Shown here in pieces: positions 33,712 through 42,415 of a DNA stretch of 42,517 bases (its first letter is position 1; each line of letters starts with the position of its first letter). The notes beneath the pieces were generated by a model. That model worked only from the letters and a program-made list of their open reading frames with translations. It did no database searches and had not been told where the DNA came from. The stretch is taken from the NCBI GenBank assembly GCA_903939115.1, contig CAJAFV010000041.1:1-42517 (forward strand). The letters run 5' to 3'. The stretch comes from an uncultured Geobacteraceae bacterium. Lineage in GTDB: Bacteria; Desulfobacterota; Desulfuromonadia; Geobacterales; Pseudopelobacteraceae. The position numbers and the translations under genes were made by a program.

Positions 33712-35901
33712 CTATATCAGCCAGTTATCCAACTCGATGTCTGCTCCCGCATAATACAGCATCAGCGGGGCATCGCTCGGCCAACGTCCGACCTCCTCGT
33801 TATCACGAACCAGAGTTATCGAAACGAACAGCTTGCTTCCTGCCTTCAGCTTGATACTGCTCAGCGGGATACTGATCTCGCAGGTCTTGATTATCTTCCA
33901 GCGGCAGAAGCTGCTTGTCGGCATCCAAACTCCATTTTCCTTGACCAGCAACAACCCCTCATCTTTTTTCATCTGCAGCGGCAGACGGTAATCCCGATCG
34001 TAGATCAGGTGCAGATTGAGCAGATCATTTTCCTTCAATAACCGGGAGAGGTCCTGAACCCCGTCAATTCTAAAGAAGAGCGACTTCTCGTTAAAACCAT
34101 AATAGAAGCTCTGGAGCATCCGGTCGGAGGAGTGCATGGCTGACCCCTGGCGGGTCAGGTCATACAGGCCGGCCGCCAGCCATTCAAAATAGTCGTTGAT
34201 TCTGCCGCTGATCTCCGGATCGATAAATGCGGCCGGCTCCCGGATTAATCCTGCAGGATTCTTCTTCTTGATCGGCTCCAGCAGCTCGCGGGGAGGATCC
34301 TGCCCCAAAAGCCGATAGATGTTCATCAAGTGCTGGCGGAAGAGCCGGTCGAAGCGGTCGCTGTGAGGAGAAAAATGGTCGTCTCCATACCACCAGAACC
34401 AGTCACTCCCTTCAGCGGCATACAGAGAACGGCAGATCATCTCAGCGGTGGCGTCCTCAGACGGCTCTCCGCTTTCAAGAGCTGCGGCAACGAGTGGATT
34501 ACCTGCTACAGCGGCTTCACGAGCATGGGCAATCAGATCCCAGGCAAGATTCTCCTCCGGATGACCGATCCAGATGCTGTAATTACCGTTTATCCACGAT
34601 CCGGGGAATATCGTGTGAAGGAGGCCTTCAAAACGGGTATCTTTCAACACATCGCTGCAGGTAGTCAGGCGAAGCGTGGCTGATTTGGCAATCCCACTGT
34701 ACATCCCCTGCAGAAAATCATACGCGTTATTGGGGTAGTACTCCCAGGCGTTTTCACCATCGAGGATGATTGAGACGACACGGCCTTCACCACCCAGGCG
34801 TGACTTGATGGCATGCAAGCGACCGCACAGGTCTGTTACCGCCCTCCCGGTCTCCCACTGCGAATAGGTAAAGCCGATCAGGTCCGAGAGTTGGTGATCG
34901 CGGAAGAACGCCCCGATTTCTCCGTTGCTGCAGCTGTAGCGCCACGGCCGGTACAAGCGCTCCTTACCGGCGCCAAGACCGCCATCCATGCTTTTTTCCA
35001 GGATTTCCTCATCAGTTGCAATCCAGCTGACGCCGCTCCCGGCGATGAGAGCCAGCGTCTCGTTGCTGACAGAGCCCTCCGAAGGCCACATTCCGGTCGG
35101 ATTGAAGCCGAATATCGTACGGAAGTAGGTAATCCCGCGACGAATCTGGGCACGGGCATCCTCGGGATGACAAAAGCCGGCAACCGGAAGAGTCACCCGC
35201 GGCATGGCGGTATGAGCCACTTTCTGGTCACATAGCAACGGCAGGATCGGATGATAGTAGGGGGTAACCGACAGCTCAATGCGTCCTTCCTCATGAAGGC
35301 GCTGATACAGCGGTATTATAGCCTGCAATACTTCTAACTGAGTTGTAAAAAGCAGATTTTTGTCGGCAGCGGTATAGTTTTCCCCCTTGGCTATAAGGTC
35401 AGCAAAGACCGGATACCTGCGGCGGGCCGCCTCACCGGTCCAGGCCAGAAAGAACCAGACCTGCAAATCCAGAAGATCCTGCTCGCTGAAATGTTTTACA
35501 CACTCGGCGGCGCTCCCCGGCTTCCCTTCACCTGCCATATAGAGCAGTTCAAGATAGCGCCGGGAGGGCTCAATCATATGCTGTCGGTTTGCGGAGAAAA
35601 AATTTTCGAGAAGGAAGACACGATCATCGAGACTCAGGTCAGACGGAGCCGCTTTCCCTTTCTCAAGAACCGGGTCAACCGCAGTTCCTGATGCGTACTC
35701 CAGCAGCTGTTCAATCAGAGAAGGGACGAGATTGAAGACCGCTCTGGCGCCGGGAGTATCTTCAACAATAGCCGGCATGTCAAAATAATCCTTGATGCCG
35801 TGTAGATAGGTCCAGGGGAGAGCATATTCATTCTTCAGCGGGTCTTTATAATACGGCTGATGCATGTGCCATACGATGACCACATCAAGCGGTTTCGGCA
35901 T
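33712..35901 (-). CDS. GH57 family glycoside hydrolase (alpha-amylase or glucanotransferase-like)
   Basis: The 729 residues start VWHMHQPYYKDP, the classic GH57 strand. The expected nucleophile is Glu275 in GMWPSEGSVS and the acid/base Asp381 in IILDGENAWEYYP; both motifs are intact, with DLIGFTYSQW between. A helical region and a C-terminal beta region (~575-729, SFYYGFNEKSLFFRIDG) follow. GH57 members include amylases, 4-alpha-glucanotransferases, branching enzymes and amylopullulanases; the subtype cannot be set by eye. There is no signal peptide, so it is cytoplasmic and likely works on glycogen. It starts six bases after the preceding gene, with only a distant GGATATGG site. Confidence 0.92.
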   Translation of the reverse strand: MPKPLDVVIVWHMHQPYYKDPLKNEYALPWTYLHGIKDYFDMPAIVEDTPGARAVFNLVPSLIEQLLEYASGTAVDPVLEKGKAAPSDLSLDDRVFLLENFFSANRQHMIEPSRRYLELLYMAGEGKPGSAAECVKHFSEQDLLDLQVWFFLAWTGEAARRRYPVFADLIAKGENYTAADKNLLFTTQLEVLQAIIPLYQRLHEEGRIELSVTPYYHPILPLLCDQKVAHTAMPRVTLPVAGFCHPEDARAQIRRGITYFRTIFGFNPTGMWPSEGSVSNETLALIAGSGVSWIATDEEILEKSMDGGLGAGKERLYRPWRYSCSNGEIGAFFRDHQLSDLIGFTYSQWETGRAVTDLCGRLHAIKSRLGGEGRVVSIILDGENAWEYYPNNAYDFLQGMYSGIAKSATLRLTTCSDVLKDTRFEGLLHTIFPGSWINGNYSIWIGHPEENLAWDLIAHAREAAVAGNPLVAAALESGEPSEDATAEMICRSLYAAEGSDWFWWYGDDHFSPHSDRFDRLFRQHLMNIYRLLGQDPPRELLEPIKKKNPAGLIREPAAFIDPEISGRINDYFEWLAAGLYDLTRQGSAMHSSDRMLQSFYYGFNEKSLFFRIDGVQDLSRLLKENDLLNLHLIYDRDYRLPLQMKKDEGLLLVKENGVWMPTSSFCRWKIIKTCEISIPLSSIKLKAGSKLFVSITLVRDNEEVGRWPSDAPLMLYYAGADIELDNWLI

Positions 35902-35907
35902 AATCAG

Positions 35908-38412
35908 TTACACCATATCCTTTTTCCACGCGACAATTTTTTTCTCATATTCACTCAGAAGCTTCTGGGCCGATTTTTGAATCCGAGCTTCAGCCACTAT
36001 GTGGACAACCGGCAGATACTGGTCCGGCAGTATTAGTACCCAATCCTCACCGAAATGCACCTTGATACCATCGATGAACGTAGCCTCCTTGTCGAGGCTA
36101 TCCTCACTCATTTTACGCATAATACCACCCTTCATTTCCCAAGGGCAGGGGAGACTGGTCTGCAGAAACGCACTGCGGGGAATTTCCGAGAGCGACTGTG
36201 ACAGTGGCACTCCGCTGGAAGCACTCAGTTCCATCAGCTTCGCAATGGCAAACATGCCGTCAAAGGCGGCCTGAAAGCGGGGGAAAGCGAACCGGCCATC
36301 AGTTGTGCCGGTCAGGACAACATCCGAAGAGGAGGCGACCTCCTGCATGGCACGGTCGGAGCTCTTGGTACGGATGACGAGGCACCCGTTCTGTTCCGCC
36401 ATCTGCTCGATTGTCGAGGGGGTTTGCACCGGCACGGCAATAGCGCCCTTCTGCCCGGTTTTCATCAACAGTGAAACAGCCAGGGAGAGCAACTCGATGC
36501 CGGTGCAGATTTTGCCTGTTTCATCAACGAGCGTGACCGCTTCTGCGGAAGGGTCAAGCCAGAAACCGGCCTGAGCCCCTAACGATGAAACTATTGCCGA
36601 AAGCTGATGCAGGGCCAGATCCTTTACTTTCGCCTGAACTCCTTTCCCTTCGTCAACATAGGCATTAAGGGCAATTACCGAGAAGCCGAGCTCATTTAAC
36701 AGTTGCGGCAGAGACTGACTGGCCGGGGAGAAACTGAAGTCTACAACCACAGTAAACGCCGATTTTTTGAGGAGTTCGCGATCAAGTGCCCGCAAAAAAC
36801 CTTCACGATAAAAATCTCCGACATTGTTGATATCGGTGATAACGCCCGGTTCAGTATGGTGGGCGCGCCGGAAATTTTCCTTGAAAAAAGTGCGCTCCAC
36901 ATTTTTTCCCATGCCGCTGGAATAATCGAGACCGTCACCATCAAGAAAAACAATCTCCAGCAAGGCAGGATCATCCTGCGCCTGGCGGAAATGTACACCG
37001 CCAACCTCGCCAAAAGTCTTTAATTTATAACGAACCAGCGGCAGTGATGTCATCTTCATATCACGGACATTGACACCGGCAGAGAGAAGCCCCCCCATGA
37101 AACAGCGCTTGAGCATACGGGATGACGGATTGGAATCGCGGCCACCCAGCACGAAGCTCCCTTTGGGGAGCGAGGTGCCATAGGCACACCCCATCTTGGC
37201 GCAAAATTCCGGAGTTAGCTCCATGTTGGAAAGCCCCTTGATTATCGCCCCCTCAAAAAGGGCTTTCTTCCATTTTTCCCCCCAAATCATATTAGAGGTG
37301 ACCGTTGCACCCGCCTCTATCGTTTTCTTTGGCCAGATTTTGACATCGGCTTTAATAATCGCTTCGTCGCCAACCGAGGTTTCGTCGGCAACGATAACCC
37401 CCTCTTCAAGGGTCACCCCCTGCCCGATACGAACGTTAGCACAGATAACGCTGTCGGTAATCCGGGCTCCCTTCTTGACATACGAATTATCCCAGATAAC
37501 GCAGCGGTTCAGCCTGACACCCGCTTCTATCGTACAGTTGCGGCCGATCACCGAATCCTTGATGCGTACGTCACCCAAAACCTGGCTGTTGTCGCCGATC
37601 ACAACGGTGCCTTCAAGGCCGGCAGACTGTTCCAGCTTGACGTCAGCTCCGATACGAAGATCCTTGCCGACAAAATCCTGCTTCGGCTCATCTATTTTCA
37701 GGTTGATTCGACCTTTAAAAATATCGTGATACGCTTCCCGATAGGAATCGGTGTTACCGATATCGCGCCAATACCCCTTGGCGGTGAAACCAAACAGCGC
37801 ATCTTTCTTCTTCAGCATGAGCGGGAAGAGATCCTGTGAAAAATCGAAGTTTTCCCCCGCAGGAATATATTTGAATATCTCCGGTTCAAGTAGGTAGATT
37901 CCGGTATTAACCGTATCGGAGATGACTTCTCCCCAGCCCGGCTTTTCCAGAAACTGGGTAATGTGCTTCTCCTTGTCTGTAATGACGACGCCAAACTGGA
38001 GCGGGTCTTTCACTGAGGTCAAAGTTATCGTCGCTTTAGCTTTATGGTCGACATGGAAATCCACGATTTTTTTGAGGTTGAAATCGGTCAGAAGATCGCC
38101 GCTGATGACGAGAAAACGCTCATCGAGGTACTTTTCAGCCGCTTTGACCGCGCCGGCTGTCCCCATATCGGCAATCGGGGTAACATAGGTTATCTTGACT
38201 CCGAAATCCGAGCCGTCGCGGAAGAAATTTTTGATATAAAACGGCTGGTGATAGAGCAGCATGACCAGTTCCGTGATATCGTACTTCTTCAGCAATTCGA
38301 CAATATGCAGCATAATAGGTCGATTAAAGAGCGGTATCATCGGCTTGGGCAAGCTGCCGGTAAGCGGCTGGATGCGGGTGCCGAAGCCACCCGCCATGAT
38401 AACGGCTTTCAT
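35908..38412 (-). CDS. Sugar nucleotidyltransferase fused to a degenerate phosphoglucomutase-like domain
   Basis: The 834 residues have three parts: a nucleotidyltransferase (1-~235) with GGFGTRIQPLT and LPKPMIPL, a hexapeptide left-handed beta-helix (~250-370, runs of I-G-x-x), and a phosphohexomutase-like region (~385-834) with GGRDSNPSSRML at its start. In active mutases the next motif is TASHNP; here the position reads VHFRQAQDDP (473-482). The D-x-D-x-D-R metal loop is replaced by LDPSAEAVTLVD, and the sugar loop (E-x-S-G-H) by TGTTDGRFAF. The N-terminal domain keeps the pyrophosphorylase motif and could make GDP-mannose, UDP- or ADP-glucose; the mutase domain looks inactive. AGGAG gives a clear start. 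Such fusions are known as mannose-1-phosphate guanylyltransferase in annotation. Confidence 0.88.
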   Translation of the reverse strand: MKAVIMAGGFGTRIQPLTGSLPKPMIPLFNRPIMLHIVELLKKYDITELVMLLYHQPFYIKNFFRDGSDFGVKITYVTPIADMGTAGAVKAAEKYLDERFLVISGDLLTDFNLKKIVDFHVDHKAKATITLTSVKDPLQFGVVITDKEKHITQFLEKPGWGEVISDTVNTGIYLLEPEIFKYIPAGENFDFSQDLFPLMLKKKDALFGFTAKGYWRDIGNTDSYREAYHDIFKGRINLKIDEPKQDFVGKDLRIGADVKLEQSAGLEGTVVIGDNSQVLGDVRIKDSVIGRNCTIEAGVRLNRCVIWDNSYVKKGARITDSVICANVRIGQGVTLEEGVIVADETSVGDEAIIKADVKIWPKKTIEAGATVTSNMIWGEKWKKALFEGAIIKGLSNMELTPEFCAKMGCAYGTSLPKGSFVLGGRDSNPSSRMLKRCFMGGLLSAGVNVRDMKMTSLPLVRYKLKTFGEVGGVHFRQAQDDPALLEIVFLDGDGLDYSSGMGKNVERTFFKENFRRAHHTEPGVITDINNVGDFYREGFLRALDRELLKKSAFTVVVDFSFSPASQSLPQLLNELGFSVIALNAYVDEGKGVQAKVKDLALHQLSAIVSSLGAQAGFWLDPSAEAVTLVDETGKICTGIELLSLAVSLLMKTGQKGAIAVPVQTPSTIEQMAEQNGCLVIRTKSSDRAMQEVASSSDVVLTGTTDGRFAFPRFQAAFDGMFAIAKLMELSASSGVPLSQSLSEIPRSAFLQTSLPCPWEMKGGIMRKMSEDSLDKEATFIDGIKVHFGEDWVLILPDQYLPVVHIVAEARIQKSAQKLLSEYEKKIVAWKKDMV

Positions 38413-38442
38413 AGGTGCTCCTATTCCGTTTCTACAAACCTC

Positions 38443-38565
38443 ACCACAGAGTCACAGAGTACACAGAGATTCTCATACCGATTATTTTGCCGTTCACATT
38501 TATGCAGAACTTATATTTTTTCCAAAAAAAGAGCGGTTTCTCAGTGTCCTCTGTGCCTCTGTGGT
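38443..38565. repeat. Long imperfect inverted repeat of CACAGAG type
   Basis: ACCACAGAGTCACAGAG... (38443-38469) and its inverted partner (38539-38565, ending CTCTGTGCCTCTGTGGT) match at 24 of 27 positions, around a 69-base centre. Each arm is itself built of CACAGAG units. The same kind of sequence (CTCTGTGCCTCTGTGGTG) is, as I recall, scattered in many bacterial genomes. It fills most of the gap between the response regulator and the nucleotidyltransferase gene. Confidence 0.7.
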
Positions 38566-38574
38566 GGAATATTA

Positions 38575-38952
38575 CTACGCCGATTTCACCTTCTGCGCCT
38601 TCTTGGCGAGCACCCTGGCAATTTCCTGTTTCAGCTCTGTCAGATCGCCCGACTTGACGACATAGCCATCTGCCAGCCAGGCCGAAAAGTCGTCCTTGTA
38701 GCAGGAAAAAGCCGAGCAGAGGATCACCGGCATTTCGTGACGTTCCTTGACCAGTTTCTGCAACAGGTCGATACCGCTTTCGTTCTTCAGCTTGATATCA
38801 AGAACCGCCAGATCAAACGTACTTCCCTGCAGCTTTTCAGCCGCTTCAGCGCTACTCCCCGCCGTCACTACGTCATACCCTTCATCCTTCAACTCTTCGG
38901 CGTATAGCAACCGGATGTTGGCTTCGTCGTCTACTACCAGTAACCTACTCAT
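38575..38952 (-). CDS. Single-domain response regulator (CheY-like receiver)
   Basis: The 125-residue protein is a receiver domain alone: acidic pair Asp8/Asp9 (LLVVDDEANIR), phosphoacceptor Asp52 (LAVLDIKL), Ser80 (ILCSAF) and Lys100 (YVVKSGDL). There is no output domain, so it must act by binding a partner or as a phosphate relay. Its ATG overlaps the stop of the histidine kinase gene by four bases (ATGA), so the kinase is its expected phosphodonor. The output target is unknown; the sugar nucleotidyltransferase gene lies 162 bases downstream on the same strand beyond a repeat. Confidence 0.93.
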   Translation of the reverse strand: MSRLLVVDDEANIRLLYAEELKDEGYDVVTAGSSAEAAEKLQGSTFDLAVLDIKLKNESGIDLLQKLVKERHEMPVILCSAFSCYKDDFSAWLADGYVVKSGDLTELKQEIARVLAKKAQKVKSA

Positions 38953-40574
38953 GGTTGTTCCTCCTTGCTGGTGGGAAGTGAAATGGTGTAACGAATTCCG
39001 TTCTGTTCATCCGCCTGCGCTACAAAAGGAATTCCCTGCTTTTCAAGCATGGTCTTGCAGAGTGCCAGCCCTAAACCAGTCCCCAGATCATGCGTTTCTG
39101 AAAACGGTACCAGCAGGTGGTCCAGTTCTGACTGTGAAATGTGCCGACTGCGGTCCTCAATCCGGATGATGACGCAATCCTCCCCCGTTTGAGAACTGAT
39201 CGAGATCGAAAGGTCAGTACCAATGCCATTCAGGTCATTTTGCAGTAGTGTGCGAAGACAATAGGAGAGCTGCTTGAAGTCAATATACACAGGAGGCAGA
39301 TCGTGGCCAGACGAATAATTAGTCGCATATCCGAGCGATGTTAATATATCAGCGGTGTCACGCAGCGTGGCCTCAACCAGCTGGTTAACGTCCCAGAAGT
39401 CCCGAGTGGGGTAGAGTGAGTCAGAATAGTTGAGAATCTCATCCAGAACACCCTCCAGCTGATGCGTTTCGGCAACAATTGATTCAATGAAAGTACGCTT
39501 GGGGTCTGAGGCCGGGCTGTTTTTAAGCATTGATCGGGCAAAGCCGCCGATGATCATCAACGGATTACGCACCGAATGAGCAATGCTGGAGGTTATTCTC
39601 CCGACCAGAGCCATATTCTCCATTCTGACGATCAGTTCCTGCTGCTCTTTCAGCTTTTTCCCGGCTTCGGTAACGCGACTGAGTTCAACCTGCAGTTTGT
39701 CGTACAGAGAGGCTCGTTCAATGGCAAACGCGACCGGAAAGCCGAATGTTTCGAGCGAATGCATATCTTCTTCGGTAATTACCCGGTTGGTGATGCAGTT
39801 ATCAGCGATGATCATACCGATGCGGCGATTGCGTGAAATCAGCGGCATCAACAGGAAGGTATCAACACCCAGCAAACGTGCCAGTTCCGGAGGGACGTCC
39901 GGATGCTGAAAAGCCCCCTGAACCATGATCGGGTGTCTTCCATCCAGCGCTTTGATAACAATATGGTCTTTATTGGCAAGTGGAATAGTCAACTGCTCCA
40001 GAACATCGTGAAACTTTGCACGTTCGGAGGAGAGTTTGTTCACGCGGAAGTTTTGCGACAGGGTCTGGAGATCCATGTCGTTTTGAACAATCTCATCCCA
40101 AACCTGGCTGGCCTCGTTCAGGCTACTGGGGCCAATTCCAAGGTACCCTTTGAGAATCCCCGCTTCGCGATCGCACAGCAGCAGGAAGGCACGGTTCATT
40201 CCGAAGCCTTTGCCGGCGGTAATTGCAGTCAGTGCAACTGAAAGGACCTCTTCCAGATCGACTGAACTTTGCAGCACTGACCCGAGCTCGTGCAGGAAGC
40301 GCATTTCCAGAGTTTTATTGTCGAGGAAACTGACCAGGGACTGAATTTGGGTTTTCTGACGGTGGTTTTCACTCAGCAGTTCAGAGAGAAGGGGGGCGAG
40401 CGGGTTATCTTCGGCGTGTAGCTGTTTCAGGTCACTGGCAAATTTGGGGCATTCACCGCACTTTTCCAGGCGGCGCTGCCGTTTTGAAACAAGCAGTTCT
40501 TCATCACCCACACCGACCATCGGGCAATCTGCCTGCTCAACTTCTTCCCTGTCCCAGCAAAACTTCTGACTCAC
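38949..40574 (-). CDS. Cytoplasmic GAF-domain sensor histidine kinase
   Basis: The start is a GTG (40574) with GGGG six bases upstream. No transmembrane helix is seen, so the 541-residue kinase should be soluble. The N-terminus has Cys6, Cys17, Cys39 and Cys42 (CGECP), a likely metal or Fe-S motif, then a coiled coil (~60-90), a GAF domain (~95-290), the H box SSIAHSVRNPLM with His333, N box LLQNDLNG (Asn446) and G2 box GTGLGLAL (498-505). The G1 box, normally D-x-G-x-G, reads EDRSRHIS, so ATP handling may be altered. The response regulator gene overlaps by four bases. The signal it senses is unknown. Confidence 0.9.
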   Translation of the reverse strand: MSQKFCWDREEVEQADCPMVGVGDEELLVSKRQRRLEKCGECPKFASDLKQLHAEDNPLAPLLSELLSENHRQKTQIQSLVSFLDNKTLEMRFLHELGSVLQSSVDLEEVLSVALTAITAGKGFGMNRAFLLLCDREAGILKGYLGIGPSSLNEASQVWDEIVQNDMDLQTLSQNFRVNKLSSERAKFHDVLEQLTIPLANKDHIVIKALDGRHPIMVQGAFQHPDVPPELARLLGVDTFLLMPLISRNRRIGMIIADNCITNRVITEEDMHSLETFGFPVAFAIERASLYDKLQVELSRVTEAGKKLKEQQELIVRMENMALVGRITSSIAHSVRNPLMIIGGFARSMLKNSPASDPKRTFIESIVAETHQLEGVLDEILNYSDSLYPTRDFWDVNQLVEATLRDTADILTSLGYATNYSSGHDLPPVYIDFKQLSYCLRTLLQNDLNGIGTDLSISISSQTGEDCVIIRIEDRSRHISQSELDHLLVPFSETHDLGTGLGLALCKTMLEKQGIPFVAQADEQNGIRYTISLPTSKEEQP

Positions 40575-40605
40575 ACAGAACCCCGTTAATATGTAATCAG
40601 GTCAT

Positions 40606-40633
40606 AGTATAACAGTCAAAAACAAGTATGCAA
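40606..40633 (-). promoter_or_regulatory. Possible promoter of the kinase-regulator pair
   Basis: On the minus strand TTGCAT, a 16-base spacer and TATACT (five of six in the -10) precede the GTG start by about 32 bases. A stretch TTTTTGACTG between the boxes is AT-rich. It would allow expression apart from cysS, which ends five bases upstream. Confidence 0.4.
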
Positions 40634-40638
40634 TCAGA

Positions 40639-42120
40639 TCACTTCACATTCCAGGTAGTCCCCTGAGCAGAATCAAGCAGCAGGATACCTTTTGCCAATA
40701 GCAAATCACGAATTTCGTCGCCACGTTTGAAATTTTTAGCAACCCGCGCCTCGGCTCGCTCGGCAATCAAGTACTCGATCTCGTCCGAAGTTATATCAAT
40801 CTGGCCGGCCTTGGCACTCTTAATCCCTTCCAGCCAGGTGGCGGGAAGATGTGTAAATAGTCCCAGTACACTTCCAGCCTCTTCGAACAGATGTCGGACG
40901 TGCGCAATCAGCAACAGCAAAACGGGCGTCATCTCCTTCGTCTCTGCCAGAAAACGGTTGGTCGCACGCACGGTTTCAAACAGAACTCCCAGCGCTTGGG
41001 CGGCATTAAAGTCATCGTCCATAGCTTCGACAAAACGGGGGAGAAACTGGTCTACCTTTTCCTGCAGCTCTAACCCGACCTGCGTCAGGTTTTCAAACAC
41101 GGCAATTTCAGCAGAAGGAGACGGTCCGTTCAGTATTTCGTCCAGGGCTGCCAGGCAGCTATAAATTCGTTCCAGCCCTGACTGAGCTTCATCCAGGTTC
41201 TGGTCGGAAAAATCAATCGGTGAGCGGTAGTGGGCTGAAAGGATGAAAAAACGAAGCGTTTCAGGATCATATTTTTTCAACACCTCACGGATGGTAAAAA
41301 AGTTGCCCAGTGATTTGCTCATTTTTTCCGCATTGATATTGACGAACCCGTTATGCAGCCAGTAACGCACAAACTGGCAGCCGTTGGCCGCTTCAGACTG
41401 GGCAATCTCATTTTCGTGATGCGGGAATACCAGATCTCTTCCGCCGCCATGGATATCAAATGTTTTGCCCAGAAATTCCATACTCATGGCTGAACATTCG
41501 ATATGCCATCCGGGACGACCATTTCCCCACGGCGACTGCCACCACGGCTCCCCCGGTTTGGAACCCTTCCAAAGGGCAAAATCCATCGGATGCTGCTTTT
41601 TGTCCCCCACCTCTACCCTGGCCCCCGCCTGCATCTCCTCGAGGTTACGCCCGGAGAGCTTCAGATAGTCGGGAAACGTCTCAACGGCGTAATAGACGTC
41701 GCCATCGGAGGCGTAAGCGTGACCCTTGGCGACCAGTGCCTCGATAATGCTGATGATCCCGCCGATATGGTCGGTTGCCTTCGGCTCCAGCGTTGGCCTG
41801 GCCAGGCCAAGGCGATCCATATCCTCATCAAAAGCCTGAATATACCGGTCGGCGATCGTACGGTAATCAGTCCCTTCCTGATTGGCGCGATTGATAATTT
41901 TGTCATCTATGTCGGTATAGTTGCGAACGTAGGTAACATCGTAGCCGGCATATTTCAGGTAGCGAAAGATGATATCGAACGCCACGCCGGCGCGGGCATG
42001 GCCAATATGGCAATAATCATAAACGGTTACCCCGCAGACATACATCCCGACCGTGCCGGGGGTCAGCGGGACAAAAATCTCTTTTTCACCGGAGAGGGTG
42101 TTGTAAACACGTAATGCCAT
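40639..42120 (-). CDS. cysS: Cysteinyl-tRNA synthetase
   Basis: CysS charges tRNA-Cys. The start at 42120 ([11 protein letters not shown]) is chosen because GGAG precedes it and family members begin so; 29 extra upstream codons are open but not family-like. The 493 residues show Cys29 (YVCGVTVYD), the HIGH motif CHIGHAR (38-41), zinc ligands Cys209 (IECSAMS), His234 and Glu238 (PHHENE), KMSKS (266-270) and the anticodon-binding C-terminal region with [12 protein letters not shown]. It appears to be transcribed alone; the kinase downstream has its own likely promoter. Confidence 0.96.
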   Translation of the reverse strand: MALRVYNTLSGEKEIFVPLTPGTVGMYVCGVTVYDYCHIGHARAGVAFDIIFRYLKYAGYDVTYVRNYTDIDDKIINRANQEGTDYRTIADRYIQAFDEDMDRLGLARPTLEPKATDHIGGIISIIEALVAKGHAYASDGDVYYAVETFPDYLKLSGRNLEEMQAGARVEVGDKKQHPMDFALWKGSKPGEPWWQSPWGNGRPGWHIECSAMSMEFLGKTFDIHGGGRDLVFPHHENEIAQSEAANGCQFVRYWLHNGFVNINAEKMSKSLGNFFTIREVLKKYDPETLRFFILSAHYRSPIDFSDQNLDEAQSGLERIYSCLAALDEILNGPSPSAEIAVFENLTQVGLELQEKVDQFLPRFVEAMDDDFNAAQALGVLFETVRATNRFLAETKEMTPVLLLLIAHVRHLFEEAGSVLGLFTHLPATWLEGIKSAKAGQIDITSDEIEYLIAERAEARVAKNFKRGDEIRDLLLAKGILLLDSAQGTTWNVK

Positions 42121-42150
42121 ACGATAAACTCCACATGTAAAATGGGTGGC

Positions 42151-42179
42151 ATTATGCCCGTTTGTGTCAGGGATGGCAA
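42151..42179 (-). promoter_or_regulatory. Strong sigma-70 promoter of cysS
   Basis: On the minus strand TTGCCA (42174-42179), a 17-base spacer and CATAAT (42151-42156) each match consensus at five of six positions. The -10 box ends about 30 bases before the cysS ATG, so the leader is short and no T-box fits. Confidence 0.65.
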
Positions 42180-42204
42180 GGAGGAATGGAGGACACCCGG
42201 GCAT
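42154..42204. other. Inverted repeat overlapping the cysS promoter, possible operator
   Basis: ATGCCCG (42154-42160) with GTGTC (42164-42168) pairs with GACAC (42192-42196) and CGGGCAT (42198-42204). The left arm includes the -10 region and spacer of the cysS promoter and the right arm lies just upstream of its -35 box, so a dimeric repressor or a looped structure is possible. No known regulator is matched. Confidence 0.35.
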
Positions 42205-42415
42205 CATTGTTCAACTTATTGTCGGGAAAACCTACGCGGGAAAAAATGAGAATGTTGATTCTTTCTCAGCCGCCTTGTTACCGGGCTTCGGTTCGGAGGA
42301 TATCTCCTTTTAAAGTAAAATGATTGGACTGTAAATTATTGCTGTGGTAGAAGCTTCTTCCTGATTTCAAATGGATGGGATATGCCCTTCTTCATCTAGG
42401 CAAGGAAGTGATGGA
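42205..42415. other. Non-coding gap with small hairpins before the right-edge gene
   Basis: I see no gene here. TGAGAA (42247-42252) pairs with TTCTCA (42263-42268). CCGGGC-TTCG-GTTCGG (42281-42296) folds with a UUCG loop and shares two bases with GGAG-GATAT-CTCC-TTTT (42295-42311), so the two hairpins exclude each other. The last 100 bases are AT-rich and probably hold the promoter and leader of the gene starting at 42416. Confidence 0.4.

Noticed and set aside
42121..42300. T-box leader for cysS
   Set aside because: The best promoter leaves a leader of about 25 bases; no T-box core sequence was seen.
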